Assembly (NCBI RefSeq): GCF_009720725.1
Contig: NZ_WNKT01000007.1
Location: 53,706-117,705 of the forward strand
Source: Allochromatium palmeri
GTDB lineage: Bacteria; Pseudomonadota; Gammaproteobacteria; Chromatiales; Chromatiaceae
Direction: 5' to 3'
Length of the DNA stretch: 64,000 nucleotides
In this document: in pieces, positions 26,628 to 34,450 of the stretch
Position numbering within the stretch: the first letter of the stretch is position 1
How the letters are laid out: each line of letters starts with the position of its first letter
The notes under the pieces: model-generated
Databases searched by the model: none
Told to the model about the DNA's origin: nothing
The model's input: the letters and a program-made list of their open reading frames with translations, nothing else
Made by a program: the position numbers and the translations under genes

Positions 26628-26936
26628 ATGGAGGCGATGCTGAAGGACATGAGGCCATCAGCCTACGATCTGGCGAAATCCGGTGGTGATTACGCGAAAT
26701 TTTACGAGCGCTACAAGGGCGAATATTTACCGCGTTTGCAGCGGGCCGAGCGCTCGTATCGCCGGGTGATCGCAGAGCACGAAGGCTATATTCGAGATCC
26801 GATGTCGAAACTCAAGCCGGGCCTTTCGGCTGAAGAGATTCGACGCTATGTCGAAAAGAAATGGCCGGAGGACATCGCCCGAAACACAGCCTATCTTGAG
26901 ATCATCACCGGGATCATCGCGGAGCGAACGACATGA
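26628..26936 (+). CDS. Hypothetical helical protein
   Basis: A 102-residue charged, helical protein (LAKSGGDYAKFYERYKGEYL, RRYVEKKWPEDIARNTAYLE) without signal or membrane segments. Its stop overlaps the next start by ATGA, so the two are a unit. It starts 15 bp after the MauG-like gene; internal ATGs at codons 4 and 8 are possible starts. I do not recognise the family. Confidence 0.6.
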   Translation: MEAMLKDMRPSAYDLAKSGGDYAKFYERYKGEYLPRLQRAERSYRRVIAEHEGYIRDPMSKLKPGLSAEEIRRYVEKKWPEDIARNTAYLEIITGIIAERTT

Positions 26937-27166
26937 GCCAACAGATCGATTACCAAATCTTGCTTCAAGAGGTCATCAAGACCGCACGCGAGGCCGCGCA
27001 GCAATCCAGCGAGACGGACTCACCGTTCGAGCGCGGATTGAAGGCAGCGTATTACGACATTCTGGATGTCGCCAAGACCCAAGCCGAGATCATGGAAGTT
27101 CCGCTGACGGAGATCGGCCTCGATGGCGTCGAGATCGCCGATTACATCACATCCAAAGCGGCTTGA
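26933..27166 (+). CDS. Hypothetical small acidic protein
   Basis: A 77-residue acidic helical protein (YQILLQEVIKTAREAAQQSS, GLKAAYYDILDVAKTQAEIM) coupled to the preceding gene by a 4-bp overlap. The size, charge and linked arrangement (102 basic-to-neutral residues then 77 acidic residues) would fit an interacting pair, such as toxin and antidote, but no motif supports that. Not recognised. Confidence 0.6.
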   Translation: MSQQIDYQILLQEVIKTAREAAQQSSETDSPFERGLKAAYYDILDVAKTQAEIMEVPLTEIGLDGVEIADYITSKAA

Positions 27167-27252
27167 TGCACCGCAACATCGATGATTGCGCCCGAGGCCG
27201 GCAGCGCGCCGTTTTGGCCGATAAAGGCATCTGAGCCAAACAGCGCGGAATC

Positions 27253-28170
27253 TCAGGTGTCCATCGCCTCGCGGCCGAGACTCACCGGATCTTGATGGAT
27301 GAGGATATCTGAGTCCGGATAGCGCTCGCGGATCCGAGTTTCGACCGCGAGCGCGATCTGATGGGCCTGACGTAATGGCAGCGCATCGTCGAGTTCGAGA
27401 TGCAACTGGATAATGAGCGACTGGCCGGATTGGCGCGTGCGTAGTCCATGTGCGCCGTGCACCTCAGGTATGGCACGCGCCAATTCCAGAATGTGCCAGC
27501 GCGCTTCATCGGGAAGCTCGCGATCCATCAGCATCTCGATGGCATCACGTCCAATCCGCACGGCACTCCAGAGGATATAGAGACCGATGGCCAGACCGAG
27601 GATCGGATCGACTCCCGACCAACCGAGACTGGCCAGCCCGAGCGCGACCAGCGTCGCGGAGTTCGTGGCCAGGTCCGTGGCATAGTGCAGGGCATCGGCG
27701 CGGATCGCGGGTGATCCGGTACGCCGGATGACATGGCGCTGAAGCGCAAGCAGCGCCAGGGTGGCGAGGATGGCGAACGCGATCACACCCAGACCGATAC
27801 CGATCTCAGTCAGCGGGCGTGGATGCAGAAAGCGATCGATCGCCTGCAAGCCGAGGAACAGCGCCGAACCGGCGATGAAGGCCGATTGTCCGAGCGCGGC
27901 CAGGGCCTGCGCCTTGCCATGCCCGAAACGATGCTCAGCATCGGCTGGCTTCAACGACCAGCGCACGGCGAACAGCGTCAGCAGGGAGGCCATGGCATCC
28001 ATGGCCGAATCCATCAGGGACGCCAGGACCGTGATGGACCCGGTCATCCCCCAGGCAACGACCTTGACCAGGATCAGCAGGCCGGCGGTGGCCACCGAGG
28101 CCCAGGTCGCCAGCCGTAGCAGTCGGGCGGTTTCCTGCGATGTCGTCGGTTCGCGTGGTTCGATGGACAT
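27253..28170 (-). CDS. Cation diffusion facilitator (FieF-like)
   Basis: A 305-residue CDF transporter that exports divalent cations in exchange for protons. The transport-site motifs are ASLMDSAMDAMASLL (TM2, DxxxD) and DALHYATDLATN (TM5, HxxxD), which match the FieF/YiiP type. A cytoplasmic domain with VHGAHGLRTRQSGQ follows. It is 2 bp from the end of the DHC cytochrome on the same strand, so it may be the last gene of the cytochrome b-DHC-CDF unit. Specificity (Zn, Fe, Cd or other) is unknown. Confidence 0.9.
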   Translation of the reverse strand: MSIEPREPTTSQETARLLRLATWASVATAGLLILVKVVAWGMTGSITVLASLMDSAMDAMASLLTLFAVRWSLKPADAEHRFGHGKAQALAALGQSAFIAGSALFLGLQAIDRFLHPRPLTEIGIGLGVIAFAILATLALLALQRHVIRRTGSPAIRADALHYATDLATNSATLVALGLASLGWSGVDPILGLAIGLYILWSAVRIGRDAIEMLMDRELPDEARWHILELARAIPEVHGAHGLRTRQSGQSLIIQLHLELDDALPLRQAHQIALAVETRIRERYPDSDILIHQDPVSLGREAMDT

Positions 28171-28172
28171 GT

Positions 28173-28751
28173 TTAATCCTTCCAAGGCCCAAAACCAGGA
28201 ATGTCGACCTGACGCTCGTCGAAGACACCCGTGTCGGCGCCGATGTGGCAGCGATTGCATTGACTGAAACTGCCGACCTCTGGATTATCCGTGACCAGAC
28301 GCGTCGGGATCCGATCGTGCTTGCGGACGAAATACGGCGTCTCGGTGATGCGCGGCAGACTGGAGTCGGATGGCGCCGCACCGGGCACGGCAAAAGCCCG
28401 CTCACGAATTCGCGCTGATTTGTCGGCCGCGTTGGCCATCAGATAGGTCCGCAACTCGACAACCAGGTCATCCGGCAGTGAGGCGTCATCGCCATAGTGA
28501 TCGGCGAGCGACTCGGGCGCCAGGATCTGCTTCCAGGAGTCCGCCGTCAAGACGCCGGGCGGATAGGCCAGGTGGCAGGAACCGCATTCCTCGATATAAA
28601 CCGGATGGCTGGCCGGCGCGATGTTCGGGAACAGCCGCAGCCAACTCCGCCAATCCCGAGTCTCACCGTCTGCGGCCAACACAGCGGTTCCGGCCGCGAC
28701 GAGCAACAGACCCGTCAGCGCAAGCAAGGGGATGGAAGGGCGGGTAGGCAT
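28173..28751 (-). CDS. Diheme cytochrome c (DHC family), copy A
   Basis: A 192-residue periplasmic cytochrome of the DHC family. Signal peptide (GTAVLAADGE), heme sites CGSCHLAYPPG and CNRCH, and the conserved tail VDIPGFGPWKD. It is a close paralogue of the DHC at 30004, reading outward in the opposite direction. It follows a cytochrome b561-type gene by 39 bp; DHC proteins pass electrons between a membrane cytochrome b and the O2-binding cytochrome SHP. The ATG at 28751 precedes the signal peptide directly. Confidence 0.88.
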   Translation of the reverse strand: MPTRPSIPLLALTGLLLVAAGTAVLAADGETRDWRSWLRLFPNIAPASHPVYIEECGSCHLAYPPGVLTADSWKQILAPESLADHYGDDASLPDDLVVELRTYLMANAADKSARIRERAFAVPGAAPSDSSLPRITETPYFVRKHDRIPTRLVTDNPEVGSFSQCNRCHIGADTGVFDERQVDIPGFGPWKD

Positions 28752-28790
28752 GGTGTCAGCACTCCAGGTCAAGTGTGTCGCACGAGGCAT

Positions 28791-29414
28791 TCATTCAATC
28801 TCCTGGCGCTTGTCGCCGCTGATCATGGCACCGATCAGATTTTCGCGATGCAGCAGACTGGAGACGAGCACCCCGGCTACATGAATCAGAATCAGGCCCA
28901 GCGTGAGATTGGCGAACACCTCATGGGTCTCTTCCAGAACATCACCCAAGAAGGGCGGCAGACCACGCATCACATCGGCCAGCGGACCGGCGAATTCCTC
29001 GGCACCATAGAGCGCCAGACCGCTGATTCCGGTAGCGGCGACACTGATCAAGAGCAGCACAATCATGGCCCCGCCCGCCGGGTTGTGACCGAGATAACGC
29101 GGTGCGCGCAGACGCATGACATCACGCAGATACGCCAGCACGGCGCCCGGAGCGCGCACGAAATTGCTGAAGCGCGCATGGCGCGTGCCGATCAGCCCCC
29201 ACACCAGACGTACACTGATGAGGGCGAGCACCAGATAGCCGGCCCAGACATGGACGCCGAGCAGATCGTCCTCGACGATGAAGGCCGTGGCGAATCCAGC
29301 CACCAATGACCAGTGGAACACGCGGACCAGCGGATCCCAGACGCGAATCCGCGTGGGTGTCTCCGGTTCAGGGCGATTGGAGCGGGCGGTGTCATTCGGA
29401 TCGTCTTTCGACAT
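28791..29414 (-). CDS. Cytochrome b561-type membrane protein
   Basis: A 207-residue membrane cytochrome b (nickel-hydrogenase/b561 family) with four hydrophobic segments. Heme histidines are suggested by VFHWSLVAGFATAF, LGVHVWAGYLVLAL, HEVFANLTLGLILIHV. The ATG at 29414 has GGAG nine bases upstream. It precedes DHC copy A and is divergent from the SHP gene, separated by 217 bp. It is expected to link the quinone pool to the periplasmic cytochromes. Because the hydrogenase unit lacks its own cytochrome b, this gene is a formal candidate partner, but nothing in the arrangement shows it. Confidence 0.87.
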   Translation of the reverse strand: MSKDDPNDTARSNRPEPETPTRIRVWDPLVRVFHWSLVAGFATAFIVEDDLLGVHVWAGYLVLALISVRLVWGLIGTRHARFSNFVRAPGAVLAYLRDVMRLRAPRYLGHNPAGGAMIVLLLISVAATGISGLALYGAEEFAGPLADVMRGLPPFLGDVLEETHEVFANLTLGLILIHVAGVLVSSLLHRENLIGAMISGDKRQEIE

Positions 29415-29520
29415 GGTTCGGTTCTCCATACAGGTTTGATGGTCAGCTCGTTGGTTCTGGCGCGTTGACGCCTTGGCACACACACTAACCAACAGCGCCT
29501 GACCAACGGCTGGCAACGGC

Positions 29521-29537
29521 TGTCAGCCTTTTGTCAG
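29521..29537 (+). promoter_or_regulatory. Tandem 11-bp direct repeat between divergent cytochrome genes
   Basis: TGTCAG at 29521 and again at 29532, 11 bp apart, in the divergent intergenic region of the cytochrome b and SHP genes. This spacing fits a head-to-tail OmpR-family dimer, and such a regulator lies at 30956. Confidence 0.5.
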
Positions 29538-29630
29538 GGGGTCCCAGGTACGCTGTCGGCACAGTCTGAAACGGCCATCGGAATCCCGGTTGGCGCCAGG
29601 CTGACCGATCACGAACGGAGATAACGACCG

Positions 29631-29987
29631 ATGAAACGACAGCTCGCCATAGTCCTGCTCAGTGCAAGCACCCTGATCCTGCCGGCCACGCTCTGGGCAG
29701 CCGATCCAGCCGCCGGTGCCGCCGGCTGGACCAAGGAATATCCGCAGGCGGACGGATCCGCCGCACGCAGTTGCGTGACCTGTCATGGCCGCGATTTGAC
29801 GCAGCCGGGACGTCAGGCCAACACCGGCAAGGTCATCGAACCCATGGCCCCCTCGGTCAATTCGCAGCGCCTCACGGATCCAGCCAAGATCGAGAAATGG
29901 TTGACTCGTAACTGTCGCTGGACCCTGGGACGCGAGTGCACTGCCGGCGAAAAGGCCGATTTCATCGCCTACATCAAGACCCAATGA
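29631..29987 (+). CDS. SHP-type monoheme cytochrome c (DUF1924)
   Basis: A 118-residue periplasmic cytochrome of the SHP (sphaeroides heme protein) family. A signal peptide ends near LWAADP. The heme site is CVTCH (C48-H52). The C-terminal segment RNCRWTLGREC holds an Asn (N94) that matches the unusual Asn axial ligand of SHP and two cysteines (C95, C103) that match its disulfide. In known SHPs the Asn leaves on reduction and the heme binds O2 or NO. It is followed 16 bp later by a DHC cytochrome, its usual electron donor. Confidence 0.88.
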   Translation: MKRQLAIVLLSASTLILPATLWAADPAAGAAGWTKEYPQADGSAARSCVTCHGRDLTQPGRQANTGKVIEPMAPSVNSQRLTDPAKIEKWLTRNCRWTLGRECTAGEKADFIAYIKTQ

Positions 29988-30003
29988 GCCGGAGAATCGA
30001 CAC

Positions 30004-30597
30004 ATGAACCCGTTTCCATTCAAATCCGTCCTGACACTCCTGCTTAGCGGCACGCTGGCCATGGGCAGTGCCCACCTGGCGTTTGCTGACGACGATGATG
30101 ACGACGACGAGCGCGGCCGAGAGAAAAGCGGTTGGTTCGACTCGCGCGAGACGCTGGCGCCGGTCGTCAACGCCACCTACAGTGAGGAATGCGGAGCCTG
30201 CCACATGGCCTATCAGCCGGGGCTGCTCCCGCCACAGGCCTGGGCGCAAATCATGACACCGGACGCGCTGGCCAATCACTATGGTGACGACGCCAGTCTG
30301 TCCGAGGCACTGCGCACCGAGATCAGCGCCTTCCTGGGAGCCAATGCCACCGATGTGGCGCAGCAGATGGCTCCAAGCGGCGCCAGTAACGCCGGCGCAG
30401 CCTCTGGTAGTCTGCCCCGCATCACCGAAAGCACCGATTTCAAGCGTGAGCACGACGAGATCCCGGCCCGTCTGGTGACGGGTAACCCGGAGGTCGGCAG
30501 TTTCAGCCAGTGCAACGCCTGCCATCGTAAAGCCGCCGAAGGCAATTACGACGAACGCTGGATCGACATTCCGGGTCATGGTCCCTGGAAGGATTGA
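30004..30597 (+). CDS. Diheme cytochrome c (DHC family), copy B
   Basis: A 197-residue DHC paralogue of the copy at 28173. The signal peptide ends near AFADDD and is followed directly by a run of seven Asp. Heme sites are CGACHMAYQPG and CNACH; the tail is IDIPGHGPWKD. Shared stretches such as NHYGDDASL, LPRITE and NPEVGSFSQCN prove common origin with copy A. It is between SHP and a PepSY gene, in the expected SHP-DHC order. GGAGA lies nine bases before the ATG. Confidence 0.9.
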   Translation: MNPFPFKSVLTLLLSGTLAMGSAHLAFADDDDDDDERGREKSGWFDSRETLAPVVNATYSEECGACHMAYQPGLLPPQAWAQIMTPDALANHYGDDASLSEALRTEISAFLGANATDVAQQMAPSGASNAGAASGSLPRITESTDFKREHDEIPARLVTGNPEVGSFSQCNACHRKAAEGNYDERWIDIPGHGPWKD

Positions 30598-30620
30598 GTC
30601 CAGACACCAACCACCGAACC

Positions 30621-30956
30621 ATGACGCCAGCCTCCGCGATGCGCGATGCCATCCTCATCGGACTCCTGAGCCTGTTTAGCCTTCAGGCCAGTGCCGGTGC
30701 CGATACTCAGGCGGATCACGAGCGCGCGCGCGAGGCGCGTCTGCGCGGTGAAATTCAGCCGATCACCGAGATCCTGCATCAAGTCGGCAAGCAAGTGCCG
30801 GGCGAGGTGATCGGGATCGAAATCGAGCGCGGGAAACTCGCCGGCCAGCGGGTCTGGATCTACGAACTCAAGATCCTGACCCCGGACGGGCGTCGGCTGG
30901 AAGTCGAGATCGATGCCCGTAATGGACGCATCCTGGAACTGGAGGACGACGACTGA
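30621..30956 (+). CDS. PepSY-domain periplasmic protein, second copy
   Basis: A 111-residue exported PepSY protein (signal LLSLFSLQASAGADT; domain with PGEVIGIEIERGKLAGQRV and LEVEIDARNGRILELE, ending EDDD). ATG 30621 is taken; an in-frame TTG at 30594 overlaps the DHC stop. Its stop overlaps the next regulator start (one base). It parallels the gene at 16641. Confidence 0.83.
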   Translation: MTPASAMRDAILIGLLSLFSLQASAGADTQADHERAREARLRGEIQPITEILHQVGKQVPGEVIGIEIERGKLAGQRVWIYELKILTPDGRRLEVEIDARNGRILELEDDD

Positions 30957-31633
30957 TGCGCCTGCTCTTAGTGGAAGACGACGACCAGGTTGCCGAGATG
31001 GTGACGGCCGGTCTGACCGCCGCCGGCTTCCTGGTCGAGCGCGCGCGCGATGGGCGCGAGGCCTGGTTCATGGGTGACACCGAACCCTATGCCGCGGCCA
31101 TCCTTGATCTCGGGTTGCCCGGACTCGATGGACTGTCGGTGCTGCGCCAGTGGCGGGCCGCCGGTCAGCGGTTGCCGGTGCTGATCCTGAGCGCGCGCGG
31201 TGACTGGACCGAGCGTGTCGAGGGCATCGAGGCCGGCGCCGACGACTATCTGCCCAAGCCCTTTCGGCTCGAAGAACTGCTCGCGCGCGTGCGGGCCTTG
31301 ATCCGCCGCGCCGCCGGCCAGCCCGCGCCCGTTCTCGTCCATGGCCCCTTCCGGCTCGATACGCGCCGCCAGACCCTGAGCCGCGACGGACTGCCCATCC
31401 ATCTCTCGCCCCAGGAGTACCGTCTGGTCAGCTATCTGATGCAGCAGGCCGGGCGCGTCGTCTCGCAACAGGAGCTGACCGAACAGCTCTATGCGCAGGA
31501 CTTCGAGCGCGACTCCAACTCGGTGGAGGTGCTGGTCGGACGGGTACGGCGCAAGCTGGGTGCCGAGCTGATCCAGACCCGCCGTGGCTTTGGCTATCTG
31601 ATCGAGACCGATGGCGACGCACACGTCCCATGA
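30956..31633 (+). CDS. OmpR/PhoP-family response regulator, second copy
   Basis: A 225-residue regulator with receiver domain (MRLLLVEDDDQV, AAILDLGLPGLDG, LPKPF) and winged-helix domain (RDSNSVEVLVGRVRRKLGAE). It is a clear relative of the one at 16977. The ATG shares its first base with the PepSY stop. The 11-bp-spaced TGTCAG repeat at 29521, in front of the SHP-DHC genes, is a candidate binding site. Confidence 0.95.
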   Translation: MRLLLVEDDDQVAEMVTAGLTAAGFLVERARDGREAWFMGDTEPYAAAILDLGLPGLDGLSVLRQWRAAGQRLPVLILSARGDWTERVEGIEAGADDYLPKPFRLEELLARVRALIRRAAGQPAPVLVHGPFRLDTRRQTLSRDGLPIHLSPQEYRLVSYLMQQAGRVVSQQELTEQLYAQDFERDSNSVEVLVGRVRRKLGAELIQTRRGFGYLIETDGDAHVP

Positions 31634-31658
31634 TTCCGAACCCTGGGTCTACGGTTGC

Positions 31659-33032
31659 ATGAAACACCACTCGCTACGCGCCAGACTCTGGATCGGCGCG
31701 CTGATTTCGATCGCGGTGGCGCTGCTGATCGCTTGGCTCGGGTTGGCGAATCTCTTCGAGCGCCATGTCGAACGTCATCTCGGCACTGAATTGGAGACGC
31801 TGCTCAATCAGCTCGCCGCGGCTGTCGAGATCGCACCCGATGGCGCGATCCGGCTGACCCGGGAACCGCGCGCTCCCGCCTTCGCTCAACCCTTGAGCGG
31901 GCACTATTGGCAGATCGACCGCCCCAATCAGGCCGGTGTCCTGCGTTCGCGTTCGCTCTGGGACGAGGTGCTGATTCTGCCGGATGACGCCCTGGCTTCA
32001 GGCGTGATCCATGCCCACCATCTGCCGGGACCGGACGGACAGTCGCTCCTGGTGCGCGAGCGGCGCATCCAGGTCTCGGCGAACCCCGAACCGGTCGAAC
32101 TGCGCCTGATCCTGGCCGAGGATCGCGCCGAACTGATTGCGGCGCGTGCCAACTTCGCCGCCGACATGCGCCCCTATCTGGGACTGATCGCGTTTCTGCT
32201 CATGCTGGCGGCTCTGGTCCAGATTCAAACGGGACTCGCGCCTCTGGAAACGCTGCGCCGCGAGATCGGCGCCATCCGTGCCGGGCGTGCTTCACGAGTT
32301 GCCGCGAACGCTCCCGATGAAGTCGGGCCGCTGATCGCCGAGCTCAACGCCCTGCTTGAAGCCCGCGAACGCTCCGTCGAGCGGGCGCGTGCCTGGACCG
32401 CCGATCTCGCTCACGGACTCAAGACGCCGCTCAGCGTCCTGGCCGCCGATGCCGAGCGGCTGCGTCAGGCCGGTCATCCAGACCTGGCTGAGGACTTGGA
32501 CCAACTGGCCGTGACCATGCGCCGGCGCGTCGAGCGTGAGCTGATCCGCGCGCGCGTGCGTTCCGGTCATCCGCCACATGCCGCGCGCGCCGAGGTCGTC
32601 GAGCATCTGGCACGTCTGCTCCGCACACTGAGGCGCACACCGGATGGCGAACGGCTCGACTGGCAGATCACGGCACCGGAGCGGGTCATCGTGGCACTGA
32701 TGGCGGAGGATCTGCTCGAATTGCTCGGCAATCTGCTGGAGAACGCCGCCAAATGGGCTGAGGACCGGGTCGAGGTCCAGGTATCGACGTCACCAGGTGG
32801 ACAGGTCGAGATTCAGATCGCTGACGACGGCCACGGCGTTGCGCCCGCGCACTGGTCACGACTCGGCGAGCGCGGTTTGCGGCTCGACGAGCGTCAGGCG
32901 GGCACGGGGCTTGGATTGGCGATCGTGCGTGACGTGGTCGAAGCCTATGGCGGTACGCTTGGCTTCGGTCGCGCCGAGTCAGGTGGTCTGCTGGTGTGGG
33001 TCAGGCTGCCGGAGGCACGTGGCCTGGATTGA
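31659..33032 (+). CDS. Membrane sensor histidine kinase, second copy
   Basis: A 457-residue two-pass kinase with the PhoQ-like H box DLAHGLKTPL, the N box LLGNLLENAAKWA, ADDGHG and GTGLGLAIV. The periplasmic region between about residues 30 and 170 resembles that of the kinase at 17633, including PLSGHYWQID against PYSGHYFVI. The start at 31659 lies directly before the first membrane segment; an in-frame ATG at 31611 overlaps the regulator gene. Confidence 0.92.
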   Translation: MKHHSLRARLWIGALISIAVALLIAWLGLANLFERHVERHLGTELETLLNQLAAAVEIAPDGAIRLTREPRAPAFAQPLSGHYWQIDRPNQAGVLRSRSLWDEVLILPDDALASGVIHAHHLPGPDGQSLLVRERRIQVSANPEPVELRLILAEDRAELIAARANFAADMRPYLGLIAFLLMLAALVQIQTGLAPLETLRREIGAIRAGRASRVAANAPDEVGPLIAELNALLEARERSVERARAWTADLAHGLKTPLSVLAADAERLRQAGHPDLAEDLDQLAVTMRRRVERELIRARVRSGHPPHAARAEVVEHLARLLRTLRRTPDGERLDWQITAPERVIVALMAEDLLELLGNLLENAAKWAEDRVEVQVSTSPGGQVEIQIADDGHGVAPAHWSRLGERGLRLDERQAGTGLGLAIVRDVVEAYGGTLGFGRAESGGLLVWVRLPEARGLD

Positions 33033-33077
33033 GCCGCTCGCGACACTCAGCGCACCAGTCGCGGCGTCCGGTGAGGT

Positions 33078-34421
33078 TCAGGACGACTGGCCATCGGAGC
33101 GCTGAAGGCCATACTTGCCCATCTTGTAGCGCAGCACCCGCTCGCTGATGCCGAGTCGTTCGGCGGCCTGGGTCTGGACCCCGTCGCTGTGTTCGAGCGC
33201 CTCGACGAGCAGGGCACGCTCCATGGCATCGAGCCGCTCGCGCAATTGTCCTGAATCGGCGCCTTGGTTGCGCGTCACCTCCTCGGGCAGATCGCGCGGA
33301 TGTAAGACAGGGCTGCGAGCAAGCGTCAGGCTGCGCTGGATGATGTGTTCAAGCTCGCGCACATTGCCCGGATAGTCGTAACGCATCAGAAAATCGAGTG
33401 TCTCGGGCGCGAGCTGGATGGGACGGGGTGCATCACGCGCAACGAAGTGCTCGACGAGCGCCGGGATGTCCTCGCGGCGCTGGCGCAGCGGCGGCAGCCG
33501 GATGTCGAGCACCTTGAGCCGAAAATAGAGATCCTCGCGAAACTCACCGCCGGTGCTGAGTGCACGCAGATCGCGATTGGTGGCGGCGAGCACCCGCGTA
33601 TCCACCGCGATGTCGCGCTCACCGCCGACACGGTTGATGCGCTTCTCCTGGAGTGCGCGCAACAGCTTCGATTGCAGGGCCGGACTCAACTCGCCGACCT
33701 CGTCGAGAAAGAGCGTGCCGCCGCTGGCGCGTTCGAAACAGCCGCGATGCGCGCGTTCAGCACCCGTGAAGGCGCCCTTCTCGTGGCCGAACAGCTCACT
33801 CTCGAACAGCGTGTCAGGGATGGCCGCGCAGTTGAGTGCGACGAAGGGGGCCGCGCAGCGCGGACTGAGCTGATGGATCAGGCGGGCGAAGAGTTCCTTG
33901 CCGGTGCCGGTCTCGCCCTGGATCAGCACGCTCCAGGGACTGTCAGCGAGGCGGCGCGCCATCGACAGCGTCTCGCGCATCGCCGGACTGGAGCCGATGA
34001 TCGCTATCGGCCAGGGTGTCTCGGTCAGCGCCTCGGTCACCTCAACTACATCGTCGGCAACCGCCAGATCCTGTTCGAGCCGCTCGATCTTGTCGATCAG
34101 CTGACCGAGATCAACCGGCTTTTCCAGAAAATCGTCGGCTCCGAGCTTCATCACCCGCACCGCCATTTCCACCGCACCATAGGCGGTGATGAGGATGGCG
34201 CGTACCAGTGGATTGATCGCCTTCAGTCGCGCCAGCACCTCATCGCCCGTCAGTCCGGGCATACGATGATCGAGCAAGGCTAACTGGATCGGCTCGCGCT
34301 CGAAGCGCTGCACGGCGCTGGTCCCGTCGGCGGCCTCGAACACCTCATGCCCGCGCTTGCGCAGGAAACCGGCCAGCAGTTCACGCTGCATGGGATCATC
34401 ATCGGCGATCAGGATTTTCAT
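33078..34421 (-). CDS. NtrC-family sigma-54-dependent response regulator
   Basis: A 447-residue activator: receiver domain (MKILIADDDPMQRELL, LALLDHRMPGLTG, TAYGAVEMAV), AAA+ domain with GETGTGKEL and the sigma-54-contact loop GAFTGAERAHRG, and a Fis-type helix-turn-helix (TQAAERLGISERVLRYKM). It is 29 bp after its kinase. Divergent from this operon is a DUF2202 gene with a sigma-54 promoter candidate and an upstream palindrome at 37387-37428. The arrangement is like ZraSR and zraP, so that gene is the most likely target (inference). Confidence 0.95.
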   Translation of the reverse strand: MKILIADDDPMQRELLAGFLRKRGHEVFEAADGTSAVQRFEREPIQLALLDHRMPGLTGDEVLARLKAINPLVRAILITAYGAVEMAVRVMKLGADDFLEKPVDLGQLIDKIERLEQDLAVADDVVEVTEALTETPWPIAIIGSSPAMRETLSMARRLADSPWSVLIQGETGTGKELFARLIHQLSPRCAAPFVALNCAAIPDTLFESELFGHEKGAFTGAERAHRGCFERASGGTLFLDEVGELSPALQSKLLRALQEKRINRVGGERDIAVDTRVLAATNRDLRALSTGGEFREDLYFRLKVLDIRLPPLRQRREDIPALVEHFVARDAPRPIQLAPETLDFLMRYDYPGNVRELEHIIQRSLTLARSPVLHPRDLPEEVTRNQGADSGQLRERLDAMERALLVEALEHSDGVQTQAAERLGISERVLRYKMGKYGLQRSDGQSS

Positions 34422-34450
34422 GGTGTTCTTGCTCGGTCTCTCGGTTCGGT

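Noticed and set aside
26628..27166. Toxin-antitoxin call for the small gene pair
   Set aside because: Only size and coupling fit; no toxin or DNA-binding motif is visible.
28791..29414. Cytochrome b as the missing hydrogenase anchor subunit
   Set aside because: It is 14 kb away and in the SHP/DHC arrangement; linkage to the hydrogenase is not supported by position.
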